The notes below the pieces were generated by a model. It searched no databases. It worked only from the letters and a program-made list of their open reading frames with translations, and was not told the origin of the DNA. Below, in pieces: positions 35,749-44,176 of a DNA stretch of 52,655 nt (position 1 is the first letter of the stretch; the number at the start of each line of letters is the position of its first letter). Origin of the DNA: Pseudomonas sp. (GTDB taxonomy: Bacteria; Pseudomonadota; Gammaproteobacteria; Pseudomonadales; Pseudomonadaceae); contig JAKUTK010000035.1 in assembly GCA_022448005.1 (NCBI GenBank), positions 1-52,655 of the forward strand, read 5' to 3'. The translations under genes were made by a program, and so were the position numbers.

Positions 35749-37179
35749 TCAGCGCACGAACAGCTTGTAGACCAGCTTCTGCAGCGCCTTGCCATAAGGG
35801 GGGTAAATCATTCGCGCGGCATTGAAACGTTGCTTGATAAAGACGCCCTTGGCCTTGCTGAAGGTGAGATAACCATCGTGCCCGTGGTAATGGCCCATTC
35901 CCGACGGACCAACGCCTCCGAACGGGAGGTCATCCTGCGCGACATGCAGCAGCGTGTCGTTGAGACAGACCCCACCGGAATGAGTGTGGCGCAGCACATG
36001 GCGCTGCTCAGCTCGGTCATAGCCGAAGTAATACAGCGCCAGCGGTCGGGGGCGTGCATTGACATAGGCGAGGGCCTGACCGATCTCGTCATAAGGCACC
36101 ACTGGCAGCAGCGGTCCGAAGATTTCGTCCTGCATGACCTGCATCTCATCGGTGACATCAAGCAGGAGGCAGTGCGGCATTCGCCGTTCCTGGCCTTGCT
36201 CGAACAGCGGCAGCAGGCGCGCACCTTTGGCCTGGGCGTCGTCCAGATAGCCCTGCAGCCGGGCCTGCTGGCGCCGGTTGATGATGGAGGTGTAGTCGGG
36301 ATTGTCTGCCAGCTGTGGATAAAAGCGCCGAACCACCTTTCGATAGGCCTCGACGAATTCATCGATTCGCGGCCGGGGTACCAGCACGTAGTCCGGCGCG
36401 ACACAGGTCTGCCCGGCGTTGAGCGTCTTGCCAAAGGCGATGCGCTCGGCCGCATCGGCGAGCGGCACGTCGGTCGAGACGATAGCGGGCGACTTGCCGC
36501 CCAGTTCGAGCGTCACCGGGGTCAGGTTTTCCGCGGCGGCGCGCATCACGTGCCGGCCTACGCTGGTGCTGCCGGTAAACAACAGGTGATCGAAAGACAG
36601 CTTGGAAAACGCGATGCCTACCTCTGCCTCGCCAAGAACAACCGCGACCTGATCCTCGGGAAAGATTTGTGCAAGCAGCTCCTTGAGCAGCTGACCGGTG
36701 GCCGGTGTCGACTCGCTCATCTTCAGCATCACCCGGTTGCCGGCAGCCAGCGCGCCGATCAGCGGACCAATGGCCAGATACAACGGGTAATTCCACGGCA
36801 CGATGATGCCGACCACCCCGAGCGGCTGGTAGACGACGCGGGCGCTGGCGGGCTGAAAAGCCATACCCACACGACGCCTAGAGGGCTTCATCCAGCGCGT
36901 CAGGTGCCGTTTGGCGTGTCGAATGCCATCCAGGCTGGGCATGATCTCGGCGAGCCGCGTCTCGTCAGCCGAGCGATTACCGAAATCCTCACTGATGGCA
37001 TCGATCACCGGCTGCTGATGACTGGCGAGTAAATCGTGCAGCGCCTCTAGCCACTGCAGGCGATCCGCTGCAGAAGGGCTGGGGTAGGCCTGAAAAGCAC
37101 TGCGCTGACGCTCGAATAACGCCTGCAAACGCTCGGTTTCGAGATGGGTGGGATGCGGATACACAGCGTCGGCAAGCAT
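35749..37179 (-). CDS. calB: Coniferyl-aldehyde dehydrogenase-type ALDH
   Basis: A 476-residue NAD(P)-dependent aldehyde dehydrogenase. Catalytic Cys259 lies in GKTLNAGQTCVAPDYVLVPR and the general base Glu225 in PVTLELGGKSPAIV. The cofactor-binding phrase is VVGIIVPWNYPLYLAIGPLI near 122 and FTGSTSVGRHVM near 201. The C-terminal hydrophobic/basic tail (KALQKLVYKLFVR) resembles membrane-associated class 3-like enzymes. The family includes CalB (coniferyl aldehyde to ferulate) and fatty-aldehyde enzymes; the natural substrate here is not proven. It is first in the set with the Tat protein and GMC oxidoreductase and is divergent from a TetR regulator. Confidence 0.88.
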   Translation of the reverse strand: MLADAVYPHPTHLETERLQALFERQRSAFQAYPSPSAADRLQWLEALHDLLASHQQPVIDAISEDFGNRSADETRLAEIMPSLDGIRHAKRHLTRWMKPSRRRVGMAFQPASARVVYQPLGVVGIIVPWNYPLYLAIGPLIGALAAGNRVMLKMSESTPATGQLLKELLAQIFPEDQVAVVLGEAEVGIAFSKLSFDHLLFTGSTSVGRHVMRAAAENLTPVTLELGGKSPAIVSTDVPLADAAERIAFGKTLNAGQTCVAPDYVLVPRPRIDEFVEAYRKVVRRFYPQLADNPDYTSIINRRQQARLQGYLDDAQAKGARLLPLFEQGQERRMPHCLLLDVTDEMQVMQDEIFGPLLPVVPYDEIGQALAYVNARPRPLALYYFGYDRAEQRHVLRHTHSGGVCLNDTLLHVAQDDLPFGGVGPSGMGHYHGHDGYLTFSKAKGVFIKQRFNAARMIYPPYGKALQKLVYKLFVR

Positions 37180-37211
37180 GAACGATGCTCCGGAAGGCGA
37201 CAGATCGACGA

Positions 37212-37240
37212 TTTCTAGAGTAAAAACTCTAAACTGTCAA
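37212..37240 (-). promoter_or_regulatory. Sigma-70-type promoter of the aldehyde dehydrogenase operon
   Basis: On the minus strand TTGACA (37240-37235) is followed by a 17-base spacer and TAGAAA (37217-37212), giving a strong consensus promoter. It lies 33 bases upstream of the ALDH ATG (37179). The spacer contains the palindrome listed next. Confidence 0.65.
37216..37231. promoter_or_regulatory. Palindromic operator candidate for the divergent TetR regulator
   Basis: TAGAGT-AAAA-ACTCTA, a perfect 6-bp inverted repeat with a 4-base centre, lies between the -35 and -10 elements. A repressor bound here would block the polymerase. The regulator gene starts 81 bases away, so it is the natural candidate. 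Confidence 0.6.
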
Positions 37241-37311
37241 ACTTGTGCGCATTCATGGTGGTCGGGTTACCTTTGCATCCCGGCTCTAGCACGACGAAAG
37301 TAGCTTTCCGC

Positions 37312-37971
37312 ATGTCACCCAAACCGAGCACCCGCGAGCGCATCCTGCAAGCGAGCCTGGAGCTGTTCAATGCTCAAGGCGAGCGCAGCGTGACCACGAA
37401 TCACATCGCTGCACACCTGGAGATTTCGCCCGGCAACCTCTATTACCACTTCCGCAACAAGCAGGCGATCATTGCTGAGCTGTTTGATCGCTATGAGCGG
37501 AATGTCGATGGATTTCTTCAGCTGCCTGAAGGCCGGGCGCTGACCATCGAGGACAAGACCGGGTACCTCGAAGCGCTGCTCTCGGCGATGTGGGATTACC
37601 GTTTCGTGCACCGCGATCTTGAGCATCTCTTGAGTGGTGACGACCAGCTTGCCGCACGCTATGGGCTGTTTGCCAAGCGCCACTTGCTGAGTGCGCAAAC
37701 CATCTACCAAGGCTTTGTCGATGCCGGGATCCTCCGGATGACGCCGGCTCAAGTCGAGGCGCTGGCCGTCAATGCGTGGATCATCATGACCTCATGGGTG
37801 CCTTTTCTCTGCACGCTGGGCGGAGCCGAGGGCAAGGGCATGGACCGGAACATGCTGCGCCGAGGCATTTTTCAACTGCTGGCGCTTGAGGAGGGCTTTG
37901 TGACAGACGAGGCTCGTCCGGCCGTTGCAGGCTTGCTGGCGAATTTACACGCCCCGATCCTGCAGGGATGA
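37312..37971 (+). CDS. TetR-family transcriptional regulator
   Basis: A 219-residue regulator from the ATG at 37312. Upstream in-frame starts would add an unlikely leader. The N-terminal DNA-binding domain reads TRERILQASLELFNAQGERSV and the helix-turn-helix TTNHIAAHLEISPGNLYYHFRNK near 27-49, as in TetR proteins. The C-terminal ligand domain is more variable and has a hydrophobic stretch AWIIMTSWVPFLCTLGG. It is divergent from the ALDH operon across a 132-base gap containing a palindrome, so I infer it represses that operon and perhaps itself, released by an aldehyde or alcohol signal. Confidence 0.92.
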   Translation: MSPKPSTRERILQASLELFNAQGERSVTTNHIAAHLEISPGNLYYHFRNKQAIIAELFDRYERNVDGFLQLPEGRALTIEDKTGYLEALLSAMWDYRFVHRDLEHLLSGDDQLAARYGLFAKRHLLSAQTIYQGFVDAGILRMTPAQVEALAVNAWIIMTSWVPFLCTLGGAEGKGMDRNMLRRGIFQLLALEEGFVTDEARPAVAGLLANLHAPILQG

Positions 37972-38001
37972 GCTGTGGGCAAGCGAAGCCTGGCGGGTCT
38001 G

Positions 38002-39021
38002 CTATGGCGCCGCCAGCCACTCCGGTATTCGCCGTTCTAGGTAATAGCGAGGTTTGAGCGGCGAGCCTTCTATGAAGCCGACGTGACCACCGGTTCGATG
38101 CAGTTCCAGCGTGGTGGTTGCGGATAGCTCATCAGGCTCCGGCACGCTGTGGCGGAAGACGAAGGGGTCGTCTTCGGCCTGGATCAGCAGCGTTGGGATG
38201 CGGATGTCGGGCAGGAAATAGCGGCTTGAGGCGCGGCGGTAGTAATCGGTTGCATCAGCATAGCCATGCAGTGGGGCGGTGAAGCGGCCGTCCAAATCCC
38301 AGAAGGTGCGCATGCCTTCCAGCGAGCCCAGACGCTGCAGTGCCGAGAGATGGAGGTCATTGCCGTTGCGCGCGAAAAGGCGCTGCTTTTCTTTCACGTA
38401 GGCCACCATTTCGCGCATGAAGTGCGCCTGGTAGACCCGCGAAAAGCCGAGGCCGATACGGTCGGCGCACTGGTCCAGGCGAAACGGCACGGACACCGCC
38501 ACGGCTTTTTGCAGCGGTGCTGCCTGGCCGGTTTCGCCGAGGTATTTGAGCAGCACATTGCCTCCGAGCGAATAGCCCACGGCATACAGCGGCGCCAGTG
38601 GTCGCGAGGCTTGTAGATGGGCTATGACTTCGCTCAGATCATCGCTGGCACCGGAGTGATAAGCGCGTGGCAGCAGGTTTGGCTCGCCGGAGCAGCCTCG
38701 CCAGTTGATCGCAACGCTCGCCCAGTTCCGACTCGCCAGCTCCTGTTGCAGGCCGAGCACATAGAGCGAGTGCGATGAGCCGGTCAGGCCATGCAGTACC
38801 AGCACGAGCGGTGCCGCGGGATCATGCGGCCCATGCCAATCAAGATCGATGAAATCGCCGTCAGCGAGCCACAGCCGCTCACGGCGACGTTGCAGGAGAG
38901 GCGCGCGGCGGCAGAACGGGTTCCATAGCGTTTGCAGGTGGCCGCCGGGCAGCCATCGGGCCGGGGCGAAGGGGTGTTCCATTTCGAGTTCGGCGCTGAT
39001 ATCTGGAATGGTGGTGGGCAT
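38002..39021 (-). CDS. Alpha/beta hydrolase, YheT/ABHD family
   Basis: A 339-residue hydrolase from the ATG at 39021 (AGGGTG 4 bases upstream); a GTG two codons earlier is possible. It opens PFAPARWLPGGHLQTLWNPF, typical of the YheT group. The oxyanion region is LVLVLHGLTGSSHSLYVLGL near 76 and the nucleophile elbow is YAVGYSLGGNVLLKYLGE near 145 (Ser in GYSLGG). The catalytic Asp and His lie probably in LLIQAEDDPFVFRH and HRTGGHVGFIEGS. These enzymes act on esters of unknown nature. It is between the TetR gene (convergent) and rsmD. Confidence 0.9.
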   Translation of the reverse strand: MPTTIPDISAELEMEHPFAPARWLPGGHLQTLWNPFCRRAPLLQRRRERLWLADGDFIDLDWHGPHDPAAPLVLVLHGLTGSSHSLYVLGLQQELASRNWASVAINWRGCSGEPNLLPRAYHSGASDDLSEVIAHLQASRPLAPLYAVGYSLGGNVLLKYLGETGQAAPLQKAVAVSVPFRLDQCADRIGLGFSRVYQAHFMREMVAYVKEKQRLFARNGNDLHLSALQRLGSLEGMRTFWDLDGRFTAPLHGYADATDYYRRASSRYFLPDIRIPTLLIQAEDDPFVFRHSVPEPDELSATTTLELHRTGGHVGFIEGSPLKPRYYLERRIPEWLAAP

Positions 39022-39099
39022 GGTCACCCTGGGTCGATTGCAATGCGATCCGTGTGGCCTGGTTGCCTGGGTCCAACCAGGCCACGGCGCGGCTGATCC

Positions 39100-39699
39100 T
39101 TACGCTTGGCCGGTGCGCTCCCACAGCGCGTAGTTCACCTTGCCCGCCTGTTTTTCGCGGTGCAGACGCCAGTTGCCAGGCAGGCCGAGGCTGGAAGGGG
39201 AGGCTTCGCTCTCGGTATAAACCCAGGCGTGCTTCGCCAGCCAACCCCGGTTTTCCAGCAGTTCGCAGGTGGGCTGCAGCAGGTTCTTGTTGAACGGCGG
39301 GTCGAGAAACACCAAGTCGAACGGGGTCGGGTTCTGGGTCTCGAGATAGCGCAGGGCGTCACTTTGCAGCAACTGGCCCTGGCCGCACTTGAGCGTGTCC
39401 AGATGCTTGCGCAGACTGGCGATGGCATTGGCATTCACATCCAGCGCGAGGGCCATGCTGGCGCCGCGCGACAGGGCCTCAAGATAAAGCGCGCCACTTC
39501 CGGTGTAGGGATCGAGCACCCGCGCACCGGAGAGGTAGGGTGCGAGCCAGTTGAACAGCGTTTCTCGAACGCGATCAGGGGTCGGTCGTAGGCCTTCCGC
39601 ATCGGGGAAAGCGAAGCGTCGGCTGCGCCACTCACCGCCGATGATACGCAGCTGGCCCTGGCCCCCGTGGGCGGAGGGACGGACAGGTGGATTGGCCAT
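39100..39699 (-). CDS. rsmD: 16S rRNA (guanine-966-N2) methyltransferase RsmD
   Basis: A 199-residue SAM-dependent enzyme that methylates G966 of 16S rRNA. It begins MANPPVRPSAHGGQGQLRIIGGEWRSRRF... with the typical RIIGGEWRSR stretch, then VRETLFNWLAPYLSGARVLD, DPYTGSGALYLEALSRGA (SAM binding) near 60, and FDLVFLDPPFNKNL with the catalytic DPPF at about 130. The ATG at 39699 overlaps the M16 peptidase stop by one base (TGATG) and has GGAG 5 bases upstream, so translation is coupled. In many bacteria rsmD lies near ftsY, as here. Confidence 0.95.
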   Translation of the reverse strand: MANPPVRPSAHGGQGQLRIIGGEWRSRRFAFPDAEGLRPTPDRVRETLFNWLAPYLSGARVLDPYTGSGALYLEALSRGASMALALDVNANAIASLRKHLDTLKCGQGQLLQSDALRYLETQNPTPFDLVFLDPPFNKNLLQPTCELLENRGWLAKHAWVYTESEASPSSLGLPGNWRLHREKQAGKVNYALWERTGQA

Positions 39700-41249
39700 C
39701 AATGCTCCGGAACGCTGCTGGGTTGTTCGAGGGGCTTCGTGCTCGGCGGGGGCAGCGGCTTCTGCTCAACCTGCGGGCCTGCGGTGACGATCACAAAGTT
39801 ATCCGGGCTCAGATGCTTGTTCATCGCAGCCTTGACGTCTTCGACCGACAACGCCTGTACCTGTTGCATGAAGTCTTCAAGGTAGGTCAAAGGCAGGTCG
39901 TAGAAGCCGATGCTTCCCAGCTGGCCAACGATGTCACTGTTGCTGGCTGTGGACAGCGGAAAGCTGCCGGCGACTTCGCGCTTGCTGCGCGCCAGCTCAG
40001 CGTCGGTTGGGCCGTTCTGCAGGAAGTCGGCGACCAGTCGCTGAACCAGCTCCAGCGTACCTTCAGCCAGCTCGGCACGAGTCTGCAGGTTGATCATGAA
40101 GGGGCCGGCGACCTGCATCGGGCTGAAGCCTGAATAGACACCGTAGGTCAGGCCGCGCTTTTCGCGGATTTCCTCCATCAGGCGAGTGCCGAAGCCACCG
40201 CCGCCGAGGATTTGATTACCCAGATACAGCGCGGCGTAATCCGGATGGCCACGCGGAATCCCCAGCTGCGCCAGCATCAAATGAGTCTGGTTGGAAGGAA
40301 ACTCGATGTGCTGGGTGCCGGCGGTTGGCTCGCTTGGCGAGGGCGGAGGCGGCAGGGCTGGGCCCTGAGGCAACGCTACGGAAACCTGCGCGGCGATGGC
40401 TTCGGCCTCCTCGCGGCTGAGGTCGCCAACCAGCGCAATTACCGCGTTACCGGCGGTGTACCCCTTCTGATGAAACGCGCGCAGCTCTGCGACGCTGATG
40501 CCTGGGATCGACTCTGGCGTACCCTCGCTGGGATGAGCGTAGGGGTGATCGCCATAAAGCTGCTCGAACAGTTCGAGGCTGGCCAGCTTGCCCGGGTTCT
40601 GTTTCTGGAATTCGAAGCCGGCCAGGACTTGGTTCTTGATTCGTTGCAGCGAGTCTTCGGGAAAGCTCGGCTGGCCCACGACCTGGCTGAACAGCTGTAG
40701 CGCTTGCTCGCTCTTGTCCGGCTCGCTGAGGCTGCGCAGGCTGGCGACCGCCATGTCGCGGTAGGAGCCGTTTCCAAAATTCGCGCCAAGGCCTTCGAAG
40801 CCCTCGGCGATAACGGTGACATCTTTACCCTCGACGCCCTCATTGAGCATGGCATTGGTCAACATGGCCAGGCCGGGCACCCCGTCATCATGGCTGCTGC
40901 CGGCGGCAAAGGTCAGACGCAGGTCGAACATGGGCAGCTGGTGCGCCTCGACGAACAGCACCTTGGCGCCGCCGTCGGTCTGCCAGCTTTGAATATCGAG
41001 TTCGCGACAGGCCAGCGGCTTGTCGCCGAGTTCGGCCAACGACTCAACCTGTGTGCTGGCCGCTTCGGCCTCCTTGGCCTCAATGGCGATGGCCTGACCG
41101 GATTCGGCTGGCGTGGCGACGGTTTCCTCGGTGGGCACCGGGATCGATGCGGCGGCGTCGCTGGCTTCTTCGGTGCAGGCGGCCAGGCCGAGGCAGGACG
41201 CCAGCGCCAGGCCGAGCAGGCCGCGACGCAACAGGTGGCGATCACTCAT
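39699..41249 (-). CDS. M16 peptidase-like lipoprotein without zinc motif
   Basis: A 516-residue M16 family protein. The ATG at 41249 has GAGGAG upstream and gives a lipoprotein signal MSDRHLLRRGLLGLALASCL with lipobox LAAC (Cys25). An Ala/Glu/Thr-rich linker follows to about residue 75. The two M16 domains follow (MFDLRLTFAAGSSHDDGVPG, and GIPRGHPDYAALYLGNQILG in the second). The HxxEH zinc site of active members is absent: the equivalent region reads GLAMLTNAMLNEG. This is the inactive partner of a two-chain M16 pair; the active chain is the upstream gene, which it overlaps by 8 bases. Confidence 0.9.
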   Translation of the reverse strand: MSDRHLLRRGLLGLALASCLGLAACTEEASDAAASIPVPTEETVATPAESGQAIAIEAKEAEAASTQVESLAELGDKPLACRELDIQSWQTDGGAKVLFVEAHQLPMFDLRLTFAAGSSHDDGVPGLAMLTNAMLNEGVEGKDVTVIAEGFEGLGANFGNGSYRDMAVASLRSLSEPDKSEQALQLFSQVVGQPSFPEDSLQRIKNQVLAGFEFQKQNPGKLASLELFEQLYGDHPYAHPSEGTPESIPGISVAELRAFHQKGYTAGNAVIALVGDLSREEAEAIAAQVSVALPQGPALPPPPSPSEPTAGTQHIEFPSNQTHLMLAQLGIPRGHPDYAALYLGNQILGGGGFGTRLMEEIREKRGLTYGVYSGFSPMQVAGPFMINLQTRAELAEGTLELVQRLVADFLQNGPTDAELARSKREVAGSFPLSTASNSDIVGQLGSIGFYDLPLTYLEDFMQQVQALSVEDVKAAMNKHLSPDNFVIVTAGPQVEQKPLPPPSTKPLEQPSSVPEH

Positions 41250-42594
41250 CGCTGGACTCCTCGGGTAGAACATGGGCAACGCTCAGGCGAGAGCGGGTGA
41301 AATAGGTACGGGCGGCTTCCTGAATGTCCTCTGGGGTAACGGCTTCCAGAGCGCTGAGCTCGTCGTCCATCAGCCGCCAGGAGAGGCCAACGGTTTCCAA
41401 TTGGCCGATGGTGGTGGCCTGCTGGGTAATGGAGTCGCGCTCGTAGACCAGCCCGGCGATGACCTGAGCGCGGACCCGCTCCAGCTCTTCAGTGGACGGC
41501 GCGGTTTGCTTGAGCTGTTCCAGCTGCTGCCATAGGCCCGCCTCGACTTCTTCCAGCGTTCGGCCTTTCTGCATGTTTGGTGCAGCACTCAGAACAAACA
41601 GTGTGTCGCCGCGGGCGTAGGCGTTGTACCAAGCCGAGGCGCTGGTCACCAGTTCCTCGCCGCGCTCAAGCTGCTGGGGCAGACGTGCGCTGTAGCCGCC
41701 GTCGAGCAGCGCGCTGATCAGCCGCAGCGCATGGATCTGACTCGCCTCCTCGCTGGTGGCCAGACTCGGTGTGTTGAAGGCCATGATCAGGCTGGGTACC
41801 TGGGTTTGCACATGCAGGCGTAGCCGGCGTTCGCCGGGCTCGTCCAGCTCCAGGGGACGTTTAGCGTTCGGCACTTCCTGTTTCTCGATCGGCCCGAAGT
41901 AGCGTTCGGCCAAGGTCCGGACTTCGTCGACCGTAACGTCGCCGACCACCACCAGGGTTGCGTTGTTCGGGGCATACCAGCGCTCGTACCAAGTGCGCAG
42001 GTCCTCGATGGTCATCCGCTTGAGATCGGCCATCCAACCAATGGTCGGGATGTGGTAGCCGCTGGCTGGGTAGGCCATGGCCTCGAAGCGCTCGAAGGCC
42101 AGCGCGCTGGGCTTGTCATCGGTGCGCAGCCGGCGCTCTTCCATGATCACTTCGATTTCGCGCTCGAATTCCTCTGGCGGCAGCTTGAGGCTTGCCAGCC
42201 GATCGGCTTCCAATTCGAAGGCCACGGCCAGGCGGTCGCGCGCCAGGACCTGGTAATAAGCGGTGTAATCGTCGCTGGTGAAAGCATTTTCCTCAGCACC
42301 CAGTTCACGAAGGATGCGAGAGGCCTCGCCCGGGCCAAGCTTGCGGCTACCCTTGAACATCATGTGTTCGAGGGCGTGGGACAGGCCGGTCTGTCCGGGC
42401 GACTCATAGCTGGAACCAACCTTGTACCAGAGCTGGGAGACCACTATTGGCGCCCGGTGATCTTCTCGCACGATCACCTTGAGGCCGTTATCCAGAAAGA
42501 ATTCGTGGGTGGGCTGGGCTTCGGCAGCCATGACCAGCGGTAGGTACAGGGTGCCGAGTAGCAAGGCTGCGGCGCGGCGTAGCATCAGAGGCAT
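41242..42594 (-). CDS. M16 zinc metallopeptidase (catalytic chain)
   Basis: A 450-residue exported M16 peptidase. The signal peptide is RRAAALLLGTLYLPLVMA, cleaved about AEA. The inverted zinc motif is HALEH (His73, Glu76, His77), and the distal Glu at about 153 lies in EREIEVIMEERR, with the spacing typical of the family. ENAFTSDDYTAYYQVL is another M16 signature. It is the catalytic chain of a two-chain enzyme whose partner is the lipoprotein at 39699-41249; together they would degrade peptides in the periplasm. It is divergent from ftsY across 238 bases and starts the set M16-M16-rsmD. Confidence 0.93.
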   Translation of the reverse strand: MPLMLRRAAALLLGTLYLPLVMAAEAQPTHEFFLDNGLKVIVREDHRAPIVVSQLWYKVGSSYESPGQTGLSHALEHMMFKGSRKLGPGEASRILRELGAEENAFTSDDYTAYYQVLARDRLAVAFELEADRLASLKLPPEEFEREIEVIMEERRLRTDDKPSALAFERFEAMAYPASGYHIPTIGWMADLKRMTIEDLRTWYERWYAPNNATLVVVGDVTVDEVRTLAERYFGPIEKQEVPNAKRPLELDEPGERRLRLHVQTQVPSLIMAFNTPSLATSEEASQIHALRLISALLDGGYSARLPQQLERGEELVTSASAWYNAYARGDTLFVLSAAPNMQKGRTLEEVEAGLWQQLEQLKQTAPSTEELERVRAQVIAGLVYERDSITQQATTIGQLETVGLSWRLMDDELSALEAVTPEDIQEAARTYFTRSRLSVAHVLPEESSDE

Positions 42595-42832
42595 AAGAAG
42601 AAAGGCTCGTTCAGTGATCGATCCCGCCCGCGAGGACGCTGGCTGGTGAGGACACGCGGGCCATGGTACTGGGGCACTTGTGTCAGGGCAAAGGCATATG
42701 GAGATGCTTGCCGGTGCGGCAGGCTGGGCGGATGGCCACGCTTAGCGAAGGGCGATGCTCAATGCTAGGATAGCGCCCGTCTGGCTGGTGGCATGTCCAC
42801 CGGCGTATCGCCCTCTTGAGAAAATCTTCTCC

Positions 42833-44176
42833 ATGTTTGGTTCAAACGACGATAAGAAGGCGCCGGCCGAGGCTGGCGAGAAGAAAGGCTTGTTTGGCTG
42901 GTTTCGCAAGAAGCCGCAGTCATCAGCGGCCGAACCGCCGCCTGCCGAGCCGCTGGAAGACAGCCAGCCGTTCGCCGACGAGCCCGATACCGCATTGCCC
43001 GACGAGGCAGAGACGGTCGAAGAGTCCCCGCCTGCGGAGCCGGAGCCTGCCCAGGCGGAGCCCGAAGAGGAGCCGCAGATCAAACCGGCCGCTGAACTTC
43101 AGCTTGTGCCCGAGGCAGAGCCCGAGCCTACGCCGGAGCTGGTTCAGCCTGAAGAAGTGCCCGAATCGCCAGTGTTGGCCGAGATTGCCGTCGAGCCAGC
43201 CCCGGCACCGGCTGTCCAAGAACCCCCAGCCAAGCTCGGCTTCTTCGCGCGTCTCAAGCAAGGTTTGTCGAAAACCAGCGCCAGCATTGGCGAAGGTATG
43301 GCCAGTCTGTTTCTCGGCAAGAAAGCCATCGACGATGACCTTCTTGATGAGCTGGAAACCCGCCTGCTGACAGCCGATGTTGGCGTAGAGGCCACCACGG
43401 CGATCATGCAGAACCTGGCGCGCCGAGTCTCGCGCAAGGAGCTGGCTGACAGCGGTGCGCTGTATAAGGCGTTGCAGGAAGAACTCGCCAGCCTGCTCAA
43501 ACCTGTGGAACAACCGCTGCTGATTGACGGCAGCAAGCAGCCGTTCGTGATCCTTGTGGTAGGTGTCAACGGCGTTGGCAAGACCACGACCATCGGCAAG
43601 CTGGCGAAGAAGCTGCAGCTCGAAGGCAAGAAAGTCATGTTGGCCGCAGGCGATACCTTCCGTGCGGCTGCAGTCGAGCAGCTGCAGATCTGGGGTGAGC
43701 GCAACAACATCGCGGTGATCGCTCAGCACACGGGTGCGGACTCCGCTTCGGTGATCTTCGATGCGGTGCAAGCGGCCAAGGCCCGGGGCATCGATGTGCT
43801 CATCGCTGACACTGCCGGGCGCCTGCATACCAAGGACAATCTGATGGAGGAGCTGAAAAAGGTCCGTCGGGTGATGGGCAAGCTCGATGAAACTGCGCCG
43901 CACGAAGTGCTGCTGGTGCTCGACGCTGGAACCGGTCAGAACGCGATCAACCAGACCAAGCAGTTCAATCAATCAGTGGAGCTGACTGGCCTGGCACTGA
44001 CCAAACTCGACGGTACCGCCAAAGGCGGTGTGATCTTTGCGCTGGCCAAACAGTTTGGCACGCCGATCCGCTACATCGGCGTTGGTGAGGGCATTGATGA
44101 CTTGCGAACATTCGAGGCGGACGCCTTCGTCAACGCCCTGTTTGCCGAGAAGGGGACGGGCGGAGCCTCGTCATGA
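42833..44176 (+). CDS. ftsY: Signal recognition particle receptor FtsY
   Basis: FtsY is the membrane-side GTPase that receives ribosome-SRP complexes. The 447-residue protein starts MFGSNDDKKAPAEAGEKKGL at the ATG at 42833; longer readings are not supported. Residues about 30-130 are the acidic A domain, rich in Glu and Pro. The NG domain begins at about 135 (KLGFFARLKQGLSKTSASIG), with P-loop GVNGVGKTTTIGKLAKKL near 245, DTFRAAAVEQLQIWGER, DTAGRLHTKDNLMEEL and LTKLDGTAKGGVIFA. It overlaps ftsE by 4 bases; ftsY-ftsE-ftsX is one operon. Confidence 0.98.
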   Translation: MFGSNDDKKAPAEAGEKKGLFGWFRKKPQSSAAEPPPAEPLEDSQPFADEPDTALPDEAETVEESPPAEPEPAQAEPEEEPQIKPAAELQLVPEAEPEPTPELVQPEEVPESPVLAEIAVEPAPAPAVQEPPAKLGFFARLKQGLSKTSASIGEGMASLFLGKKAIDDDLLDELETRLLTADVGVEATTAIMQNLARRVSRKELADSGALYKALQEELASLLKPVEQPLLIDGSKQPFVILVVGVNGVGKTTTIGKLAKKLQLEGKKVMLAAGDTFRAAAVEQLQIWGERNNIAVIAQHTGADSASVIFDAVQAAKARGIDVLIADTAGRLHTKDNLMEELKKVRRVMGKLDETAPHEVLLVLDAGTGQNAINQTKQFNQSVELTGLALTKLDGTAKGGVIFALAKQFGTPIRYIGVGEGIDDLRTFEADAFVNALFAEKGTGGASS

